From contig CAINFC010000056.1 in NCBI GenBank assembly GCA_903847975.1, positions 1 to 53,101 of the forward strand: a stretch of 53,101 bases of DNA, given 5' to 3'. Under the pieces are notes generated by a model. The model searched no databases, had not been told where the DNA came from, and saw nothing but the letters and a program-made list of their open reading frames with translations. Each line of letters begins with the position of its first letter. Positions within the stretch are counted from its first letter, which is position 1. The translations under genes and the position numbers were made by a program. The DNA is from an uncultured Acidobacteriota bacterium (GTDB taxonomy: Bacteria > Acidobacteriota > UBA6911 > CAINFC01). Positions 16,426 to 26,531 of the stretch are shown here, piece by piece.

Positions 16426-17472
16426 TCAGAGGATGACCATACCATCTCCATAACTGTAAAAGCGGTATCCGCTTTGCATCGCCTGGCGGTAGCATTCCAG
16501 GATGAACTCGCGTCCGCCGAACGAACAGACCAGGATCAGCAGGGAGCTTCGCGGCAGATGAAAATTGGTGACGAGACCGTCCACCACCCGAAAGCGGTAG
16601 GGCGGATGAATGTAAAGGTCCGCCCAGGCGTCCCCGGCGGTCACTTCCCCGTCGTGGCGGGCCGCCGAGGATTCCAGGGCGCGGGTGGTAGTGGTACCGA
16701 CCGCGATCACCCTCCGCCCCTCCTGCCTGGCTTGCCGGATAGCCCGGGCCGCCGCATCCGGGATGTGCACCTTTTCCGGCGGCAGCAGGTGCTGCTCCAC
16801 CTCTCCGGCCCGCAGCGGCTGGAAGGTGGCCGGGCCGACGTGCAGCGTGAGGCAGCAGGTTTCCACCTGCTTGCGGGCCAGCCTTTCCAGCACCTCGGGG
16901 GTAAAATGAAGGCCGGCGGTCGGCGCGGCAATGGACCCGGGGTGGCGGGCATACACGGTCTGATACCGCTCCCGGTCTTCCGGCTCCTCTTCCGGCTGCA
17001 GGCGCTTGATATAGGGAGGCAGGGGCGTTTCCCCGTGCTGCGCCATCAGGACGCTCACCGGCTCGGAAAAATGCGCCTCCAGAAGGCACAAGCCGTATTC
17101 CCCCTTGGATCGCAGCTCGAACCACCCGGGCGTATCGGGCAGCAGGAGCCGGTTGCCGGTGCGGACCCTCCGGACCGGCCGCAGCAGTGCTTTCCAGGAG
17201 TTTTTTTCTTCCGTTTCGGCAATCAGCAGGATTTCGATCCATCCGCCCCCGGGCTGACGCCGGGCGTGCAGTCGTGCCGGAATCACCCGGGTCTCATTCA
17301 GGACCAGCAGGTCGCCCGGGCCGAGGAAATCCGGAAGATCCCGGAATCGATGGTGGCCGATGGCTCCCTCGCGGCGGCGGACCACCATCAGGCGGGAGGA
17401 GTCCCGGGGATCTACGGGATGCTGGGCAATCAGCCCGGGAGGAAGGAAGTAGTCAAACAGATCCGCCTTCAT
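16426..17472 (-). CDS. queA: S-adenosylmethionine:tRNA ribosyltransferase-isomerase
   Basis: A 348-residue cytosolic enzyme that transfers the ribosyl part of SAM to 7-aminomethyl-7-deazaguanine in tRNA, giving epoxyqueuosine. Length and motifs fit QueA: FDYFLPPGLIAQHPVDPRDSSRLMVV at the start, then LVLNETRVIPARL, SIAAPTAGLHFT, LHVGPATFQP and TNFHLPRSSLLILV. The start at 17472 overlaps the YihY stop as ATGA; the open frame continues upstream for 62 codons but that part lies inside the YihY gene. It is the middle gene of a three-gene operon. No other queuosine gene is in the window. Confidence 0.95.
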   Translation of the reverse strand: MKADLFDYFLPPGLIAQHPVDPRDSSRLMVVRRREGAIGHHRFRDLPDFLGPGDLLVLNETRVIPARLHARRQPGGGWIEILLIAETEEKNSWKALLRPVRRVRTGNRLLLPDTPGWFELRSKGEYGLCLLEAHFSEPVSVLMAQHGETPLPPYIKRLQPEEEPEDRERYQTVYARHPGSIAAPTAGLHFTPEVLERLARKQVETCCLTLHVGPATFQPLRAGEVEQHLLPPEKVHIPDAAARAIRQARQEGRRVIAVGTTTTRALESSAARHDGEVTAGDAWADLYIHPPYRFRVVDGLVTNFHLPRSSLLILVCSFGGREFILECYRQAMQSGYRFYSYGDGMVIL

Positions 17473-18341
17473 GGCGTTTCCCCGGCCGCAGAAGCATCCT
17501 CTTTCCACACCGCGGAATAGTGGATTCCCCAAAGCATGATCATATTGGAAAAATAGACCCAGGACAGCAGCGCCATGATCATCCCGATCGACCCGTAAAT
17601 GCGCGAATAGTCCAGGTAGGGCATCAGCAGAGCGAAAAGATAGTTGGCCAGCTGCCACAGAACGGAGGACAGGACGGCCCCCCGAAACGCGTCCCGAAAG
17701 CGGATGCGCGTGTTGGGAACGGCTTTATAGAGCAGAAAGAAGATCGCCAGAGTGAACAGAAATCCGAAGGAGATCAGCAGAATCCGCGAGAGCGGGAACA
17801 GCCACGGAGAGAGGCGGCTGAACTTCTGCACGTGGCCGGCTTCCTCGGCCAGCTGGGTTACGATCACCGTGGTGCAGGTGGAAAGAAAAAAAAGAATGCT
17901 GACCAGGATAATGATCCAAAGGGACAGCAGCCGGCCGCGCAGGAAAGTTCTTCGTTCCGTGACCTGCCAGGCTCGATTCATGGCGCTCTCCAGGAAATCG
18001 AAAATCCATGTGGCCGACCAGAAAAAAAGGGCGATGCAGGTCAGGAACAGCTCCTTGGAGGGCGGGGTCATCTCCTCCAGGCGCTGCTGCAAAAACAGGC
18101 GCATGCCGGGAAAAAGCTCCATCAGGGTGTGAAAGACGGCATCCCGGGCCCCGAAAATGAACAGAACCTGGTCCGTGGAAGCCAGGATGCACAGCATCAG
18201 GGGAAACAAAGTGAACAGGCTGAAAAAGGAAATCGCCGCTGCGCCCTGGGGCCCCTCGCAGTGCATCAGCCGGTACAGGGACCGGAACAAAAGATGGCCA
18301 AATCCGACGCGCTGCTGGGCTTGGGTTTGACTCCTTTTCAT
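17469..18341 (-). CDS. YihY/UPF0761 family inner-membrane protein
   Basis: A 290-residue membrane protein with about six transmembrane helices. Family hallmarks are GAAAISFFSLFTLFPLMLCIL near residue 35, the SATWIFDFLESAMNRAWQV region, and the C-terminal YGSIGMIMALLSWVYFSNMIMLWG. This family was once mislabelled ribonuclease BN; its function is not settled. The ATG at 18341 was chosen because the promoter at 18352-18380 sits just upstream, so an earlier ATG at 18395 would lie outside the transcript. The leader would be only about four bases, so translation is probably leaderless. The gene ends in an ATGA overlap with queA. Confidence 0.88.
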   Translation of the reverse strand: MKRSQTQAQQRVGFGHLLFRSLYRLMHCEGPQGAAAISFFSLFTLFPLMLCILASTDQVLFIFGARDAVFHTLMELFPGMRLFLQQRLEEMTPPSKELFLTCIALFFWSATWIFDFLESAMNRAWQVTERRTFLRGRLLSLWIIILVSILFFLSTCTTVIVTQLAEEAGHVQKFSRLSPWLFPLSRILLISFGFLFTLAIFFLLYKAVPNTRIRFRDAFRGAVLSSVLWQLANYLFALLMPYLDYSRIYGSIGMIMALLSWVYFSNMIMLWGIHYSAVWKEDASAAGETP

Positions 18342-18351
18342 TGCGGTTTTA

Positions 18352-18380
18352 ATTCTATTGTGAAAAGCGGGGCCTGTAAA
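18352..18380 (-). promoter_or_regulatory. sigma70-type promoter of the YihY-queA-Gfo/Idh operon
   Basis: On the minus strand TTTACA (18380-18375), a 17-base spacer and TAGAAT (18357-18352). Transcription should start near 18345, about four bases before the ATG at 18341, leaving no room for a ribosome binding site. Confidence 0.65.
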
Positions 18381-18501
18381 GCATTCCGATTTCACGGAAA
18401 TGCGGGCCGATCCCGGTGAGAGAAGAACCCCGATGCTTTACAGGGGAAATTCCGCTTTCTCCGCCTCCCCCCTCAGCCAAAGGGATTATGCGGCAAAATA
18501 C

Positions 18502-18529
18502 TTGACGGATCGGAATCCAGTGATACAAT
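18502..18529 (+). promoter_or_regulatory. extended -10 promoter of the response regulator
   Basis: TTGACG (18502-18507), a 16-base spacer and TACAAT (18524-18529), preceded by TG at the extended -10 position (TGATACAAT). Transcription should start near 18536. It is arranged back to back with the YihY promoter. Confidence 0.7.
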
Positions 18530-18567
18530 CCACAATGGATACTGTTTGTTCTCTGAGGACCGGGCCG

Positions 18568-18942
18568 ATGACTGCCGAAACACCTACAGTAATGATTGTG
18601 GATGATGAAGCCGGAGTAAGGCTTCTGGTGCGGCAAATGCTGTTGAAAGCCGGGTACCGCGTAATCGAGGCCGAAGACGGAAAAAAGGCCCATGCCCTGA
18701 TGAAAGCTCACCACGCCGATCTGGTGATCACCGACATGGTCATGCCCGACCGGGAGGGCGTCGAAGTGATTCAATCCTTCCGCAAGGAATTCCCGGGCGT
18801 CCGGATCATCGCCATATCCGGAGCCTTCATGGGCGGGCACTACCTGCAGATCGCCAAGGCCTTGGGGGCCGATGCCGTGCTGCCCAAGCCGTTCAAGGAA
18901 GCGGAAATCGTCGGGCTGGTCCAGCAGTACCTGTCCGTGTAA
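18568..18942 (+). CDS. single-domain response regulator (CheY-like receiver)
   Basis: A 124-residue receiver domain with no output domain. Acidic-pocket residues sit in MIVDDEAG, the phosphoacceptor Asp in LVITDMVMPD, the Thr/Ser switch in IIAISGA, and the conserved Lys in LPKPF. It would take phosphate from a histidine kinase and signal by protein contact. GAGGA lies eight bases before ATG 18568. A second in-frame ATG at 18535 coincides with the predicted transcription start and would add 11 residues by leaderless initiation; the frame is open back to 18400, but that part is upstream of the promoter. No kinase is adjacent. It converges with the LarA homologue with a three-base gap. Confidence 0.88.
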   Translation: MTAETPTVMIVDDEAGVRLLVRQMLLKAGYRVIEAEDGKKAHALMKAHHADLVITDMVMPDREGVEVIQSFRKEFPGVRIIAISGAFMGGHYLQIAKALGADAVLPKPFKEAEIVGLVQQYLSV

Positions 18943-18945
18943 TCC

Positions 18946-20208
18946 TCAGCGAAACGGATCCTTTTTCAGGCGGAAGAGCATTTCGCCCGCTTTGGCGACA
19001 TAGAGAATCCCTTCCTCTTCCCGATTCTGAAATTCCTCGACCCGGATGCTGGCCGGATCGCGGTACCCCAGATTGATTTTGCGGCAGGTTTCGGGCGAAA
19101 TGCCGGTGGCCAGAACGACGTCCACCCGCGCTTTCTCCACTCCGTCTTCAAAAGTGCCCACGCCGCGAACGTGCGTGGAGTGAGCCATCACTCCGCCGGG
19201 AATTCCCTGGAAGCGATCCATCTGCTTCAGGAAATAATCGCGGACATGGTAGCCGATCTTCTCGATGATCGCCCCGTGGGTGACGGATACTTCGGTGATG
19301 TGCGGAGCGTAGATAATCAACTCGCCGCCGTCGGCCACCACCGGCTCCAGCTTGTACATGCACTTCCCCCCGGTCCACAGATCGTCGTACATCCGGGGAG
19401 CGCAGGAAAGGACCTGGCGATAGGGCCGGTCCCTGTACACCACATGCAGACGGTCGCTCAGGTCGGCCGCCGCTTCCCAGGCCTCTTCCGGAGGACCGAT
19501 AAAAAGGCCGGCCAGATCCTCCCCCTTGACCACCAGGCTCATGCACAGCCGCTCCACGGGAATCATCGCCGCGGCCCGGTCGACCACCCGGCGCACCGGG
19601 GTGTGCTTCACGCCGATAATCGCCGGATTGGTGAGCAAGGCCCCCAGCCAGTGGAAAAGATTGATGATTTCCGCGCCGGAAATACCCGGGAAAAGGTATT
19701 TGTTCCCGCCGGAAAAGCCGACTACTTCGTGAGGGAAAGTGGGCCCGATGATCAGAAGGAGGTCGTAGTCGAAAACCATTTTGTTGATGGTGACCTCCAC
19801 CTCCTGCCGCATCCGGCCGCCGGAGATTTCCGATATCTCCTCGGCGGACAGGACGCCGAGGGAGCGCAATTCCCGGGGATCGTTCCAGTGGTGATTGAAG
19901 AACCGGGCTTTGGGATATTGGAGAATGCGCTCTCTGGCATTGATTCCCACCCGGTCGAGAATGGCCTCTTCGCTCATGGGCGGATGGGTGCCCAGCGCGA
20001 TTAGAAAATCAAGGCAGGCCACCCTGGGCGCCGCCAGGGAATAGACCGCACGGAACATTACGTCGATCGGGGCCGTCCGGGAATGGTCGGGAAGAATGAC
20101 CAGCAGGCGCCGGCCGTCGATGGCCTTTCCCCCCAAAGCCTCCGCGCATAAGGCCTGCACCTGCGCTTCATCGAGGAGTTCGTGAGCGGAACCTTTGCCG
20201 ATTACCAT
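18946..20208 (-). CDS. LarA-like nickel-pincer racemase/epimerase family protein
   Basis: A 420-residue LarA homologue (lactate racemase superfamily). Residues equivalent to the LarA active site are visible at matching spacing: R44 in DHSR, H75 in ALGTH, H160 in FPHEVVGFSGG, K170 in GGNK and H186 in LFHWLGA. The intervals 160-170 and 170-186 equal those between the LarA residues H174, K184 and H200. K170 would anchor the nickel-pincer nucleotide. The 2-hydroxyacid substrate cannot be told from sequence. AAGGGAG precedes the ATG. No larB, larC or larE (cofactor synthesis) lies nearby. It follows gnd across a strong palindrome. Confidence 0.82.
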   Translation of the reverse strand: MVIGKGSAHELLDEAQVQALCAEALGGKAIDGRRLLVILPDHSRTAPIDVMFRAVYSLAAPRVACLDFLIALGTHPPMSEEAILDRVGINARERILQYPKARFFNHHWNDPRELRSLGVLSAEEISEISGGRMRQEVEVTINKMVFDYDLLLIIGPTFPHEVVGFSGGNKYLFPGISGAEIINLFHWLGALLTNPAIIGVKHTPVRRVVDRAAAMIPVERLCMSLVVKGEDLAGLFIGPPEEAWEAAADLSDRLHVVYRDRPYRQVLSCAPRMYDDLWTGGKCMYKLEPVVADGGELIIYAPHITEVSVTHGAIIEKIGYHVRDYFLKQMDRFQGIPGGVMAHSTHVRGVGTFEDGVEKARVDVVLATGISPETCRKINLGYRDPASIRVEEFQNREEEGILYVAKAGEMLFRLKKDPFR

Positions 20209-20235
20209 GGGTTTTTCTCCCTTCTTTCCGCAGAA

Positions 20236-20263
20236 GCCGGGGGCTCCGGCCGGAGCCCCCGGC
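20236..20263. repeat. 28-base perfect palindrome between gnd and the LarA homologue
   Basis: GCCGGGGGCTCC and its exact complement flank a GGCC centre, giving a very stable 12-bp stem. It starts about ten bases after the gnd stop on the minus strand. No T-tract follows directly, so it may be a transcript-stabilising hairpin or partial terminator rather than a classic terminator. Confidence 0.7.
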
Positions 20264-20272
20264 AGAAATCCA

Positions 20273-21691
20273 TTACTTCAGCCACTCGGTATGGAAGAAC
20301 TCGCCCCGCGGCGAATCCACGCGCTCGTAGGTGTGGGCCCCGAAATAGTCGCGCTGCGCCTGCAGCAGGTTAGCCGGGAGTTCGGAGCTGCGATAGCCGT
20401 CGTAGTAGGCCAGGGCGCTGCTGAAAGCCGAAACGGGCAGGCCCAGCTCCACCGCTTTGGAAACCACTTTTCGCCAGGCCCCCTGGTTGCCGTGAATCAC
20501 CTTTTTGAAATAGGGATCCAGAAGCAGGTTGGGAAGCGCGGGATCGCGGTCGAAGGCCTCCTTGATGCGTCCCAGGAACTGTGCGCGGATGATGCAGCCG
20601 TTGCGCCACATCAGGGCAATCTCGCCGAATTTAAGATCCCACTTGTGCTCCTGGGCCGCGGCACGCATGATCTGGTAACCCTGCGCATAGGAGCATATTT
20701 TGGAGGCATACAGCGCTTTGCGGATCATTTCCACAAATTTCTTCTTGTCGCCCTTGAAGGTGCTCTTGGGACCACGGAGAAGCTTGGAAGCGTAGATCCG
20801 TTCGTCCTTGATGGCGCTCATGAACCGGGAAAAGACCGCTTCCGCAACGGTGGGAGCCGGTATTCCCAGGTCCAGGGCGGCGGTGCTGGTCCATTTGCCG
20901 GTTCCTTTCTGACCCGCAGTATCGAGAATCACGTGCACCATCGGCTTGCCGGTCGCCGGATCCTTCTTGCCCAGGATATCCCGGGTGATTTCGATCAGGT
21001 AGCTGTCCAGCTCGCCCTGGTTCCATTCGGTGAACACCTGGTGCATCTCGTCCGTAGTCAGCCCCAAAGCCTTTTCCATGATCCAGTAGGCTTCGCAGAT
21101 CATCTGCATGTCGCCGTATTCGATGCCATTATGAACCATCTTGACAAAATGGCCGGCGCCGTCGTTTCCAACCCACTCGCAGCAGGGGGAACCGTCGGGC
21201 ACCTTGGCGGCGATGCCTTGAAAGATCGGTTTGACGTGGGGCCAGGCGGCAAAGGATCCTCCGGGCATGATGGAAGGGCCCTTCAGGGCGCCCTCTTCTC
21301 CACCGGAGACGCCCGTGCCGATAAAAAGAAAGCCTTTTTCCTCCAGGTATCGGGTACGACGGATGCTGTCGGGGAAATGGCTGTTTCCTCCATCGATGAT
21401 GATGTCTCCCTTTTCCAGATGGGGCAGCAGCAGCTCGATGAAATCATCCACGGCGGACCCGGCTTTAACCATTAACATGACCTTGCGCGGGGGCTTCAGA
21501 CTGGCAACCAGTTCCGGAATACTTTTGCAGCCAAGAATGTCCTGGCCGGTTACCCGCTTGGTAATGAAATCGTCGACTTTGCTGACCGTCCGGTTGTAGA
21601 CCGCCACGGAAAAGCCATGATTCGCCATATTCAGGACCAGGTTCTCGCCCATTACGGCAAGCCCGATAAGGCCAATGTCGTACTTTTGCAT
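20273..21691 (-). CDS. gnd: 6-phosphogluconate dehydrogenase, decarboxylating
   Basis: A 472-residue enzyme that oxidises 6-phosphogluconate to ribulose 5-phosphate and CO2 with NADP in the oxidative pentose phosphate pathway. It has the nucleotide-binding start [23 protein letters not shown], then [48 protein letters not shown] and [13 protein letters not shown], all classic family signatures. Normal family length supports ATG 21691; an ATG 15 codons upstream would add an unlikely tail. GGAGAG lies about 12 bases before the start. It is separated from the prmA operon by 110 bases. Confidence 0.97.
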   Translation of the reverse strand: MQKYDIGLIGLAVMGENLVLNMANHGFSVAVYNRTVSKVDDFITKRVTGQDILGCKSIPELVASLKPPRKVMLMVKAGSAVDDFIELLLPHLEKGDIIIDGGNSHFPDSIRRTRYLEEKGFLFIGTGVSGGEEGALKGPSIMPGGSFAAWPHVKPIFQGIAAKVPDGSPCCEWVGNDGAGHFVKMVHNGIEYGDMQMICEAYWIMEKALGLTTDEMHQVFTEWNQGELDSYLIEITRDILGKKDPATGKPMVHVILDTAGQKGTGKWTSTAALDLGIPAPTVAEAVFSRFMSAIKDERIYASKLLRGPKSTFKGDKKKFVEMIRKALYASKICSYAQGYQIMRAAAQEHKWDLKFGEIALMWRNGCIIRAQFLGRIKEAFDRDPALPNLLLDPYFKKVIHGNQGAWRKVVSKAVELGLPVSAFSSALAYYDGYRSSELPANLLQAQRDYFGAHTYERVDSPRGEFFHTEWLK

Positions 21692-21800
21692 CGTTGTTGC
21701 TCTCCTTATGGTTTGATGGTAAAGAGTAATGCTCAAAAAACGGCTAATTATTACACTTTCAAGCCTTTTATGGAAGGTATAACGCTCGGGTCCGGCTTTT

Positions 21801-22706
21801 TCAGGTCCTCTGCAGCACCAGCAGAGCCCAGCCCTGGCGCTTTCGTACTTTGACCTTCCGGAAACCGCCCCGACGGTAGTGGTCCAGTACCGAAAAGATA
21901 TCCCGTACCTCCAGTCCGGCCAGAAGGAGAAGGCTGCCTGCCCGCGACAGCCTCCGCATGTCGGAAGATAAGTGGATCAGATCCAGCGCGGTAAGGTTGG
22001 CTACAATCAGAGAAGAGGGGGCAGAGCGGAAGTCTTCCAGGCTCTGGCCCCAAAACCGGATACGGCCCCCGACCCGGTTTCGTCTTGCATTTTTACGGGC
22101 AGTGGCCACTGCGTCCAAATCCGGCTCGATCGCCCGGATCCGGCGGCTGGCATCCGGGGAAAGACCTGCCTTTTCTTCGCGCAGAGCGGCGGCAATCGCC
22201 AGGACGCCGGATCCGCATCCGATGTCCAGAACCGTTTCCCCGCAGCGGTGGAATTCCTCGATGCCCATAAGGCATAGCTGGGTGGAAGCGTGCGTCCCGC
22301 TGCCGAAAGCATTCCCCGGATCCATGAGAACGACGGTGCGCTTTTCTGCCGGAGACACCGGCAGCCAGGAAGGCTGTACCAGGATTGTTTTTCCGACCGG
22401 AATCGGCCGGTAGTCCTTGCGCCATTCCGTGGTCCAATCCTGAGGCGGCACAGCGGCAACAGACAGACCGCTCCAGGCGCTTCGCTTTTTCCCGCCGTAT
22501 TGTTCCTTCCAGCTTCCGCAGAGCTGCTTTTTCATTCGGTCGGAGGAGGATTCCAGAAAAAAATAGCCAGCCAGGACGGTTCTTTCGGAAGACTCCTCCC
22601 GAACGTGGACCCCTTCGGCTCCCTGCTCAAAAAGGAAGCAGGAGAGAATTTCCCCCCAATCGGGGGAAACCTCCACCTGAACCTCCCACCACGATTTTTC
22701 CGGCAC
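21801..22706 (-). CDS. prmA: ribosomal protein L11 methyltransferase
   Basis: A SAM-dependent methyltransferase of about 301 residues that trimethylates ribosomal protein L11. Diagnostic motifs are [19 protein letters not shown], the SAM-binding [15 protein letters not shown], and the catalytic-site ANLTALDLI (NALA/NPPY-like position). The N-terminal substrate domain starts [14 protein letters not shown]. The GTG at 22706 gives the usual family start; the frame stays open to an ATG at 22802 that would overlap dnaJ by 56 bases with a misplaced GGAGG, so the start is uncertain. It is last in the hrcA-grpE-dnaK-dnaJ-prmA operon, the same order as in Bacillus. Confidence 0.88.
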   Translation of the reverse strand: MPEKSWWEVQVEVSPDWGEILSCFLFEQGAEGVHVREESSERTVLAGYFFLESSSDRMKKQLCGSWKEQYGGKKRSAWSGLSVAAVPPQDWTTEWRKDYRPIPVGKTILVQPSWLPVSPAEKRTVVLMDPGNAFGSGTHASTQLCLMGIEEFHRCGETVLDIGCGSGVLAIAAALREEKAGLSPDASRRIRAIEPDLDAVATARKNARRNRVGGRIRFWGQSLEDFRSAPSSLIVANLTALDLIHLSSDMRRLSRAGSLLLLAGLEVRDIFSVLDHYRRGGFRKVKVRKRQGWALLVLQRT

Positions 22707-22746
22707 CCTTCGGTTAATCCTGGCTTTTTCCGGCGAGGGGGCAGGT

Positions 22747-23865
22747 TCAGTTGAACATGTCTTTGACTTTGTCAAAGAAATTTTTCTCCTCGGCAGGTAC
22801 ATCCTCCTTGCTCATCTCCGCCAGTTCTTCATATAGCCGCCGCTCTTCCTTGGAGATCTTCCGGGGAACCCGAACCGCCACGGAAATCAGCTGGTCGCCC
22901 CTTCCGTGGCCGTTGATGCTGGGAATTCCCTTGCCGCGCAGCCGAAAAACCGCACCGGGTTGGGTTCCCTCGGGGATCACCAGCTTTTCCTCCCCTTCCA
23001 GCGTGGGGACTTTCACTTCGCCGCCCAGAACCGCCTTGGTGATGCTGATCGGGATCTCGCAAAAGATATTCTCGTCTTCCCGCCGGAAAAAGGGGTGTTC
23101 TTCCACGCTGATAATAACATACAGATCCCCCGCGGGGCCCCCGTTGTTCCCGGCTTCGCCTTCTCCCTGCACCCGGAGGCGGGTCCCGTTGTCCACTCCG
23201 GCCGGAATTCGCACCTCCAGGGTCTTTTCTTTCTGTATCCTGCCGTTCCCCATGCAGTCGGTACACGGGTCGCGAACCACCTTACCGGCACCCCGGCAGT
23301 GCGAGCAGGTCCGGCTTACGGCAAAAAATCCCTGCTGGAAGCGCACCTGGCCATAGCCGCCGCATGTGGGGCAGTTGACCGGCCCCGAACCCTTGGCGGC
23401 CCCGCTTCCTCCGCAGGTGGCACAGGGTTCCATCCGGGGGATTTTCAGCTTGGTGCGCATTCCCATCGCCGCCTCCAGGAAAGTGATCTGCAGGTCATAG
23501 CGCAGATCGCTCCCTTTGTGGGTCCGCGAACCGCGGCGGCGCGAAGTGCCGAAAATATCGCCAAAGCCGAAAAAATCGCCGAGGATGTCTCCGAAATCGC
23601 CAAAGATATCCGGATCGAATCCGGAAAAGCCACCCCCCTGGACTCCCTGGTGGCCGTACTGGTCATACCGGGCGCGCTTACCGGAATCGCTGAGCACGCT
23701 GTAGGCTTCGGCCGCCTCTTTGAATTTTTCCTCCGCCTCTTTGTTGCCAGGATTTTTATCCGGGTGAAAGGCAATCGCCAGTTTGCGGTAGGCGCTTTTG
23801 ATTTCCGCGTCGGTGGCGCTGCGGGAAAGCCCCAGCACTTCGTAATAATCTCTCTTGTTTTTCAT
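22747..23865 (-). CDS. dnaJ: chaperone protein DnaJ
   Basis: A 372-residue type I J-protein. The J domain holds the HPD motif ([16 protein letters not shown]), which stimulates ATP hydrolysis by DnaK. A Gly/Phe-rich segment follows ([19 protein letters not shown]). Four CXXCXGXG-type zinc motifs come next: [24 protein letters not shown] and CTDCMGNG. The C-terminal peptide-binding domain carries [14 protein letters not shown] and [13 protein letters not shown]. Length is normal. It lies 64 bases behind dnaK and its end overlaps or adjoins prmA. Confidence 0.97.
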   Translation of the reverse strand: MKNKRDYYEVLGLSRSATDAEIKSAYRKLAIAFHPDKNPGNKEAEEKFKEAAEAYSVLSDSGKRARYDQYGHQGVQGGGFSGFDPDIFGDFGDILGDFFGFGDIFGTSRRRGSRTHKGSDLRYDLQITFLEAAMGMRTKLKIPRMEPCATCGGSGAAKGSGPVNCPTCGGYGQVRFQQGFFAVSRTCSHCRGAGKVVRDPCTDCMGNGRIQKEKTLEVRIPAGVDNGTRLRVQGEGEAGNNGGPAGDLYVIISVEEHPFFRREDENIFCEIPISITKAVLGGEVKVPTLEGEEKLVIPEGTQPGAVFRLRGKGIPSINGHGRGDQLISVAVRVPRKISKEERRLYEELAEMSKEDVPAEEKNFFDKVKDMFN

Positions 23866-23929
23866 TTTCTACATCAATCGCCGGTAAGAATCCTTGGAAC
23901 ATCGGATGGTGAAATCAGCCCGCCCCGCT

Positions 23930-25828
23930 TCAGCTGTCTTTCGAGGGCTCCTCTTTGCCGCCTCCGGCCGGTCCGGGCTGTACTCCGTGGGAAAGCCCTT
24001 TCATCCCCTCATCGGCCAGCCCGTAAAGAGACTGCTGCAGCAGTGTCGCTTCCTCAACCAGTGACTTCAGCAATTTCTGGTATTTCTCCAGATCGGAGTG
24101 CGAATCCATTCCGCCCTTGATCCGGTTGGCCAGCGCCAGATCCCTCTTGATGCGGGCCTGATCGTCCGGATTCAGCACCCATGCAAATTCGTTATAAGAT
24201 TTGCCGATGGAAGAAGCAAGCTCCATGATCCGGTTTCGGGTCTGGGTCAGCTCCTTTTGGGCCCGGTCGGTTTCCTGGAACTCCTGCGACTCGCGGATCA
24301 TCAGATCGATTTCTTCTTTGGTCAAACCGCTGGAAGGAGTAATTCGTACGGTATGCTCCTGTTTGGACTGTTTGTCGATGGCGGATACATGAAGAATGCC
24401 GTTCACGTCAATGTCAAACGTCACCTCAATCTGGGGAGCCCCTTTGGGAGCCGCGGCAATCCCGGTCAGATCGAAATGGGCCAGCGAACGGTTGAACCGG
24501 GCCACATCGCGCTCTCCCTGCAGCACGTGAATGGTAACCGCGGACTGATTGTCCAGCACCGTGGTGAAAACCGAGGTTTCCCGCAAGGGAATCGTCGAAT
24601 TGCGGGGAATCAGTTTGGTAAACAGGCCGCCCTGGGTCTCCACCCCCAGGGACAGCGGAGTTACGTCCAGGAGAACGATATCCTTGACATCCCCTTTCAG
24701 TACGCCTCCCTGGATGGCAGCCCCGATGGCCACAACCTCGTCGGGATTGATTTCGGAGCTGGGAACGCAACCGAAAATCTTTTCAACCCAGCGGACTACC
24801 AGGGGCATGCGGGTCTGCCCCCCCACCAGGATGACCTTGTCCACCTGGTCCACCTTCAGATTGGCGCACTCCAGGGCGTTCATGCAGGGGCCGATCGTTT
24901 TTTCAATGATCGGTGTGGCCAACTCCTCCAGGAACTCGCGGGTTATCTTGCGATCGAAGTGCCGGGCTTCTCCCTTTTCCATAACCAGGAATGGAAGGGA
25001 AATCTGGGTTTCCTTCACCTGCGACAGGTCGCATTTCGCCCTTTCCGCAGCCTCTTTCAGCCGCTGCAGGGCCACCAGGTCCCCCTTGAGGTCGATGCCG
25101 GTCTCTTCGCGAAAACAGGATACCATCCACTCCATGATCCTCTGGTCGATGTCTTCCCCGCCGAGAAAAGTATCTCCGTCGGTGGCCAGAACCTCATAGA
25201 CACCGTTGTTCAGCTCCAGAATGGAAACATCGAAGGTACCTCCGCCCAGGTCATAAATCACCACTTTTTCCGCCTGGTTCTTGCCGAAACCGTAGGCCAG
25301 GGCCGCGGCGGTGGGCTCGTTGATAATCCGCCGGACTTCCAGGCCGGCGATGTACCCGGCATCCTTGGTGGCCTGCCGCTGGGCATCATCAAAGTAAGCC
25401 GGAACGGTGATGATGGCCTCCTTGACTTCTTCCCCCAGGTATTCCTCCGCCGCGTTTTTAATGTATTGGAGGATCAGGGCGGAAATCTCGGGCGGGCTGT
25501 AGCGGCGGTTTTCAATGCTGACCCGGATATCCCCGCGATCGGAAGGCTCCAGCCGGTAAGGGAGAAAGGAAGCCGCCTGCATGGCCTCCTGGCTTTCGAA
25601 TTTTCTTCCCATGAGCCGCTTGACCGCATAGACGGTATTCCCGGCATTGGTGACCATCTGGTGCTTGGCCAGCTGCCCGACCAGCCGCTCCCCCTTGGTG
25701 GTAAACGCTACCATGGACGGAGTCGTTCGCCCCCCCATCTTGTTGGGAATGATTTCGATGGAGCCACCTTCCATGACCGCGGCGCAGGAATTCGTCGTGC
25801 CCAGATCGATGCCGATGATGCGTCCCAT
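23930..25828 (-). CDS. dnaK: molecular chaperone DnaK (Hsp70)
   Basis: A 632-residue Hsp70. The ATPase domain starts [20 protein letters not shown] and continues with [50 protein letters not shown] and [12 protein letters not shown]. The substrate-binding domain has the linker [17 protein letters not shown] short helical lid ends in a Gly/Lys-rich tail ([11 protein letters not shown]). It folds nascent and stress-damaged proteins with DnaJ and GrpE encoded on either side. The gap to grpE is 28 bases. Confidence 0.98.
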   Translation of the reverse strand: MGRIIGIDLGTTNSCAAVMEGGSIEIIPNKMGGRTTPSMVAFTTKGERLVGQLAKHQMVTNAGNTVYAVKRLMGRKFESQEAMQAASFLPYRLEPSDRGDIRVSIENRRYSPPEISALILQYIKNAAEEYLGEEVKEAIITVPAYFDDAQRQATKDAGYIAGLEVRRIINEPTAAALAYGFGKNQAEKVVIYDLGGGTFDVSILELNNGVYEVLATDGDTFLGGEDIDQRIMEWMVSCFREETGIDLKGDLVALQRLKEAAERAKCDLSQVKETQISLPFLVMEKGEARHFDRKITREFLEELATPIIEKTIGPCMNALECANLKVDQVDKVILVGGQTRMPLVVRWVEKIFGCVPSSEINPDEVVAIGAAIQGGVLKGDVKDIVLLDVTPLSLGVETQGGLFTKLIPRNSTIPLRETSVFTTVLDNQSAVTIHVLQGERDVARFNRSLAHFDLTGIAAAPKGAPQIEVTFDIDVNGILHVSAIDKQSKQEHTVRITPSSGLTKEEIDLMIRESQEFQETDRAQKELTQTRNRIMELASSIGKSYNEFAWVLNPDDQARIKRDLALANRIKGGMDSHSDLEKYQKLLKSLVEEATLLQQSLYGLADEGMKGLSHGVQPGPAGGGKEEPSKDS

Positions 25829-25856
25829 AATGTCCTCTTTCCCGGAATGAATTGTT

Positions 25857-26495
25857 CTAGGACGAAGCGCCTGGAGAGGGATGAACTGCGACCCTCACCT
25901 GGGCCGGCCGAAGGAGCCGCCCGTCCAGCTGATACCCCTTCTGGAATTCTTCCAGGACCTGGTGGTCGGGATACTCGTCCGTCTCCGCTCTCATGATCGC
26001 CTCGTGCAGGTGCGGATTGAAGGGCTGGCCGACACTGACAATGGGCACCACCCGGAACTTGGCCAGGCTGTCCTGAATTTTCCGGTAGATGAGCTCCAGT
26101 CCGGCGCGAAAAGCCTTGGGCAGCAGGGTGTTCTCTTCGACTGCCGAAAGACTTCCCAGGGCCCGTTCGCAGGCATCGGCGACCGGGAGCAGCTCTATCA
26201 ACACTTCGGAGCGGGCAAAGGAGGAGGTGTCCTGCTTTTCCTTCTCGTAGCGTTTACGCATGTTTTCCATTTCGGCCTGCTTCCGGAGAAGCCGATCCTG
26301 CTGCTCTTCACACTGCTTTTTAAGCTGGTCTATCTGGCGCAGCAGTTCCGCCTGGGCATCCTCTGCCTTGCTTTCCACCGGTTCGATCGACTTGCTGGCC
26401 TCCAGGCATTCGGCCGAAGGGCTCCAGGTATCTGCAGGCGTCGGCGCCTGGGACGCTTCCTTGGGAGCGGCCTTGTATCCATGTTGAGATTTCAT
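25857..26495 (-). CDS. grpE: nucleotide exchange factor GrpE
   Basis: A 212-residue GrpE, which releases ADP from DnaK. A disordered acidic N-terminus is followed by a long coiled coil (about 45-115, LLRQIDQLKKQCEEQQDRLLRKQAEMENMRKRYEKE) and the C-terminal beta domain with VVPIVSVGQPFNPHLHEAIM. Its place between hrcA (36 bases upstream) and dnaK (28 bases downstream) is the classic order. The final residues are Pro/Ser-rich and longer than usual. Confidence 0.95.
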   Translation of the reverse strand: MKSQHGYKAAPKEASQAPTPADTWSPSAECLEASKSIEPVESKAEDAQAELLRQIDQLKKQCEEQQDRLLRKQAEMENMRKRYEKEKQDTSSFARSEVLIELLPVADACERALGSLSAVEENTLLPKAFRAGLELIYRKIQDSLAKFRVVPIVSVGQPFNPHLHEAIMRAETDEYPDHQVLEEFQKGYQLDGRLLRPAQVRVAVHPSPGASS

Positions 26496-26531
26496 AAGTT
26501 CCTTGGGAAACGGTTACTCCAGGAAAAAAAT

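Noticed and set aside
16370-17242. N-terminal extension of the Gfo/Idh frame over queA
   Set aside because: It lies inside queA, and AGGAG precedes the ATG at 16369, where the twin-arginine signal starts.
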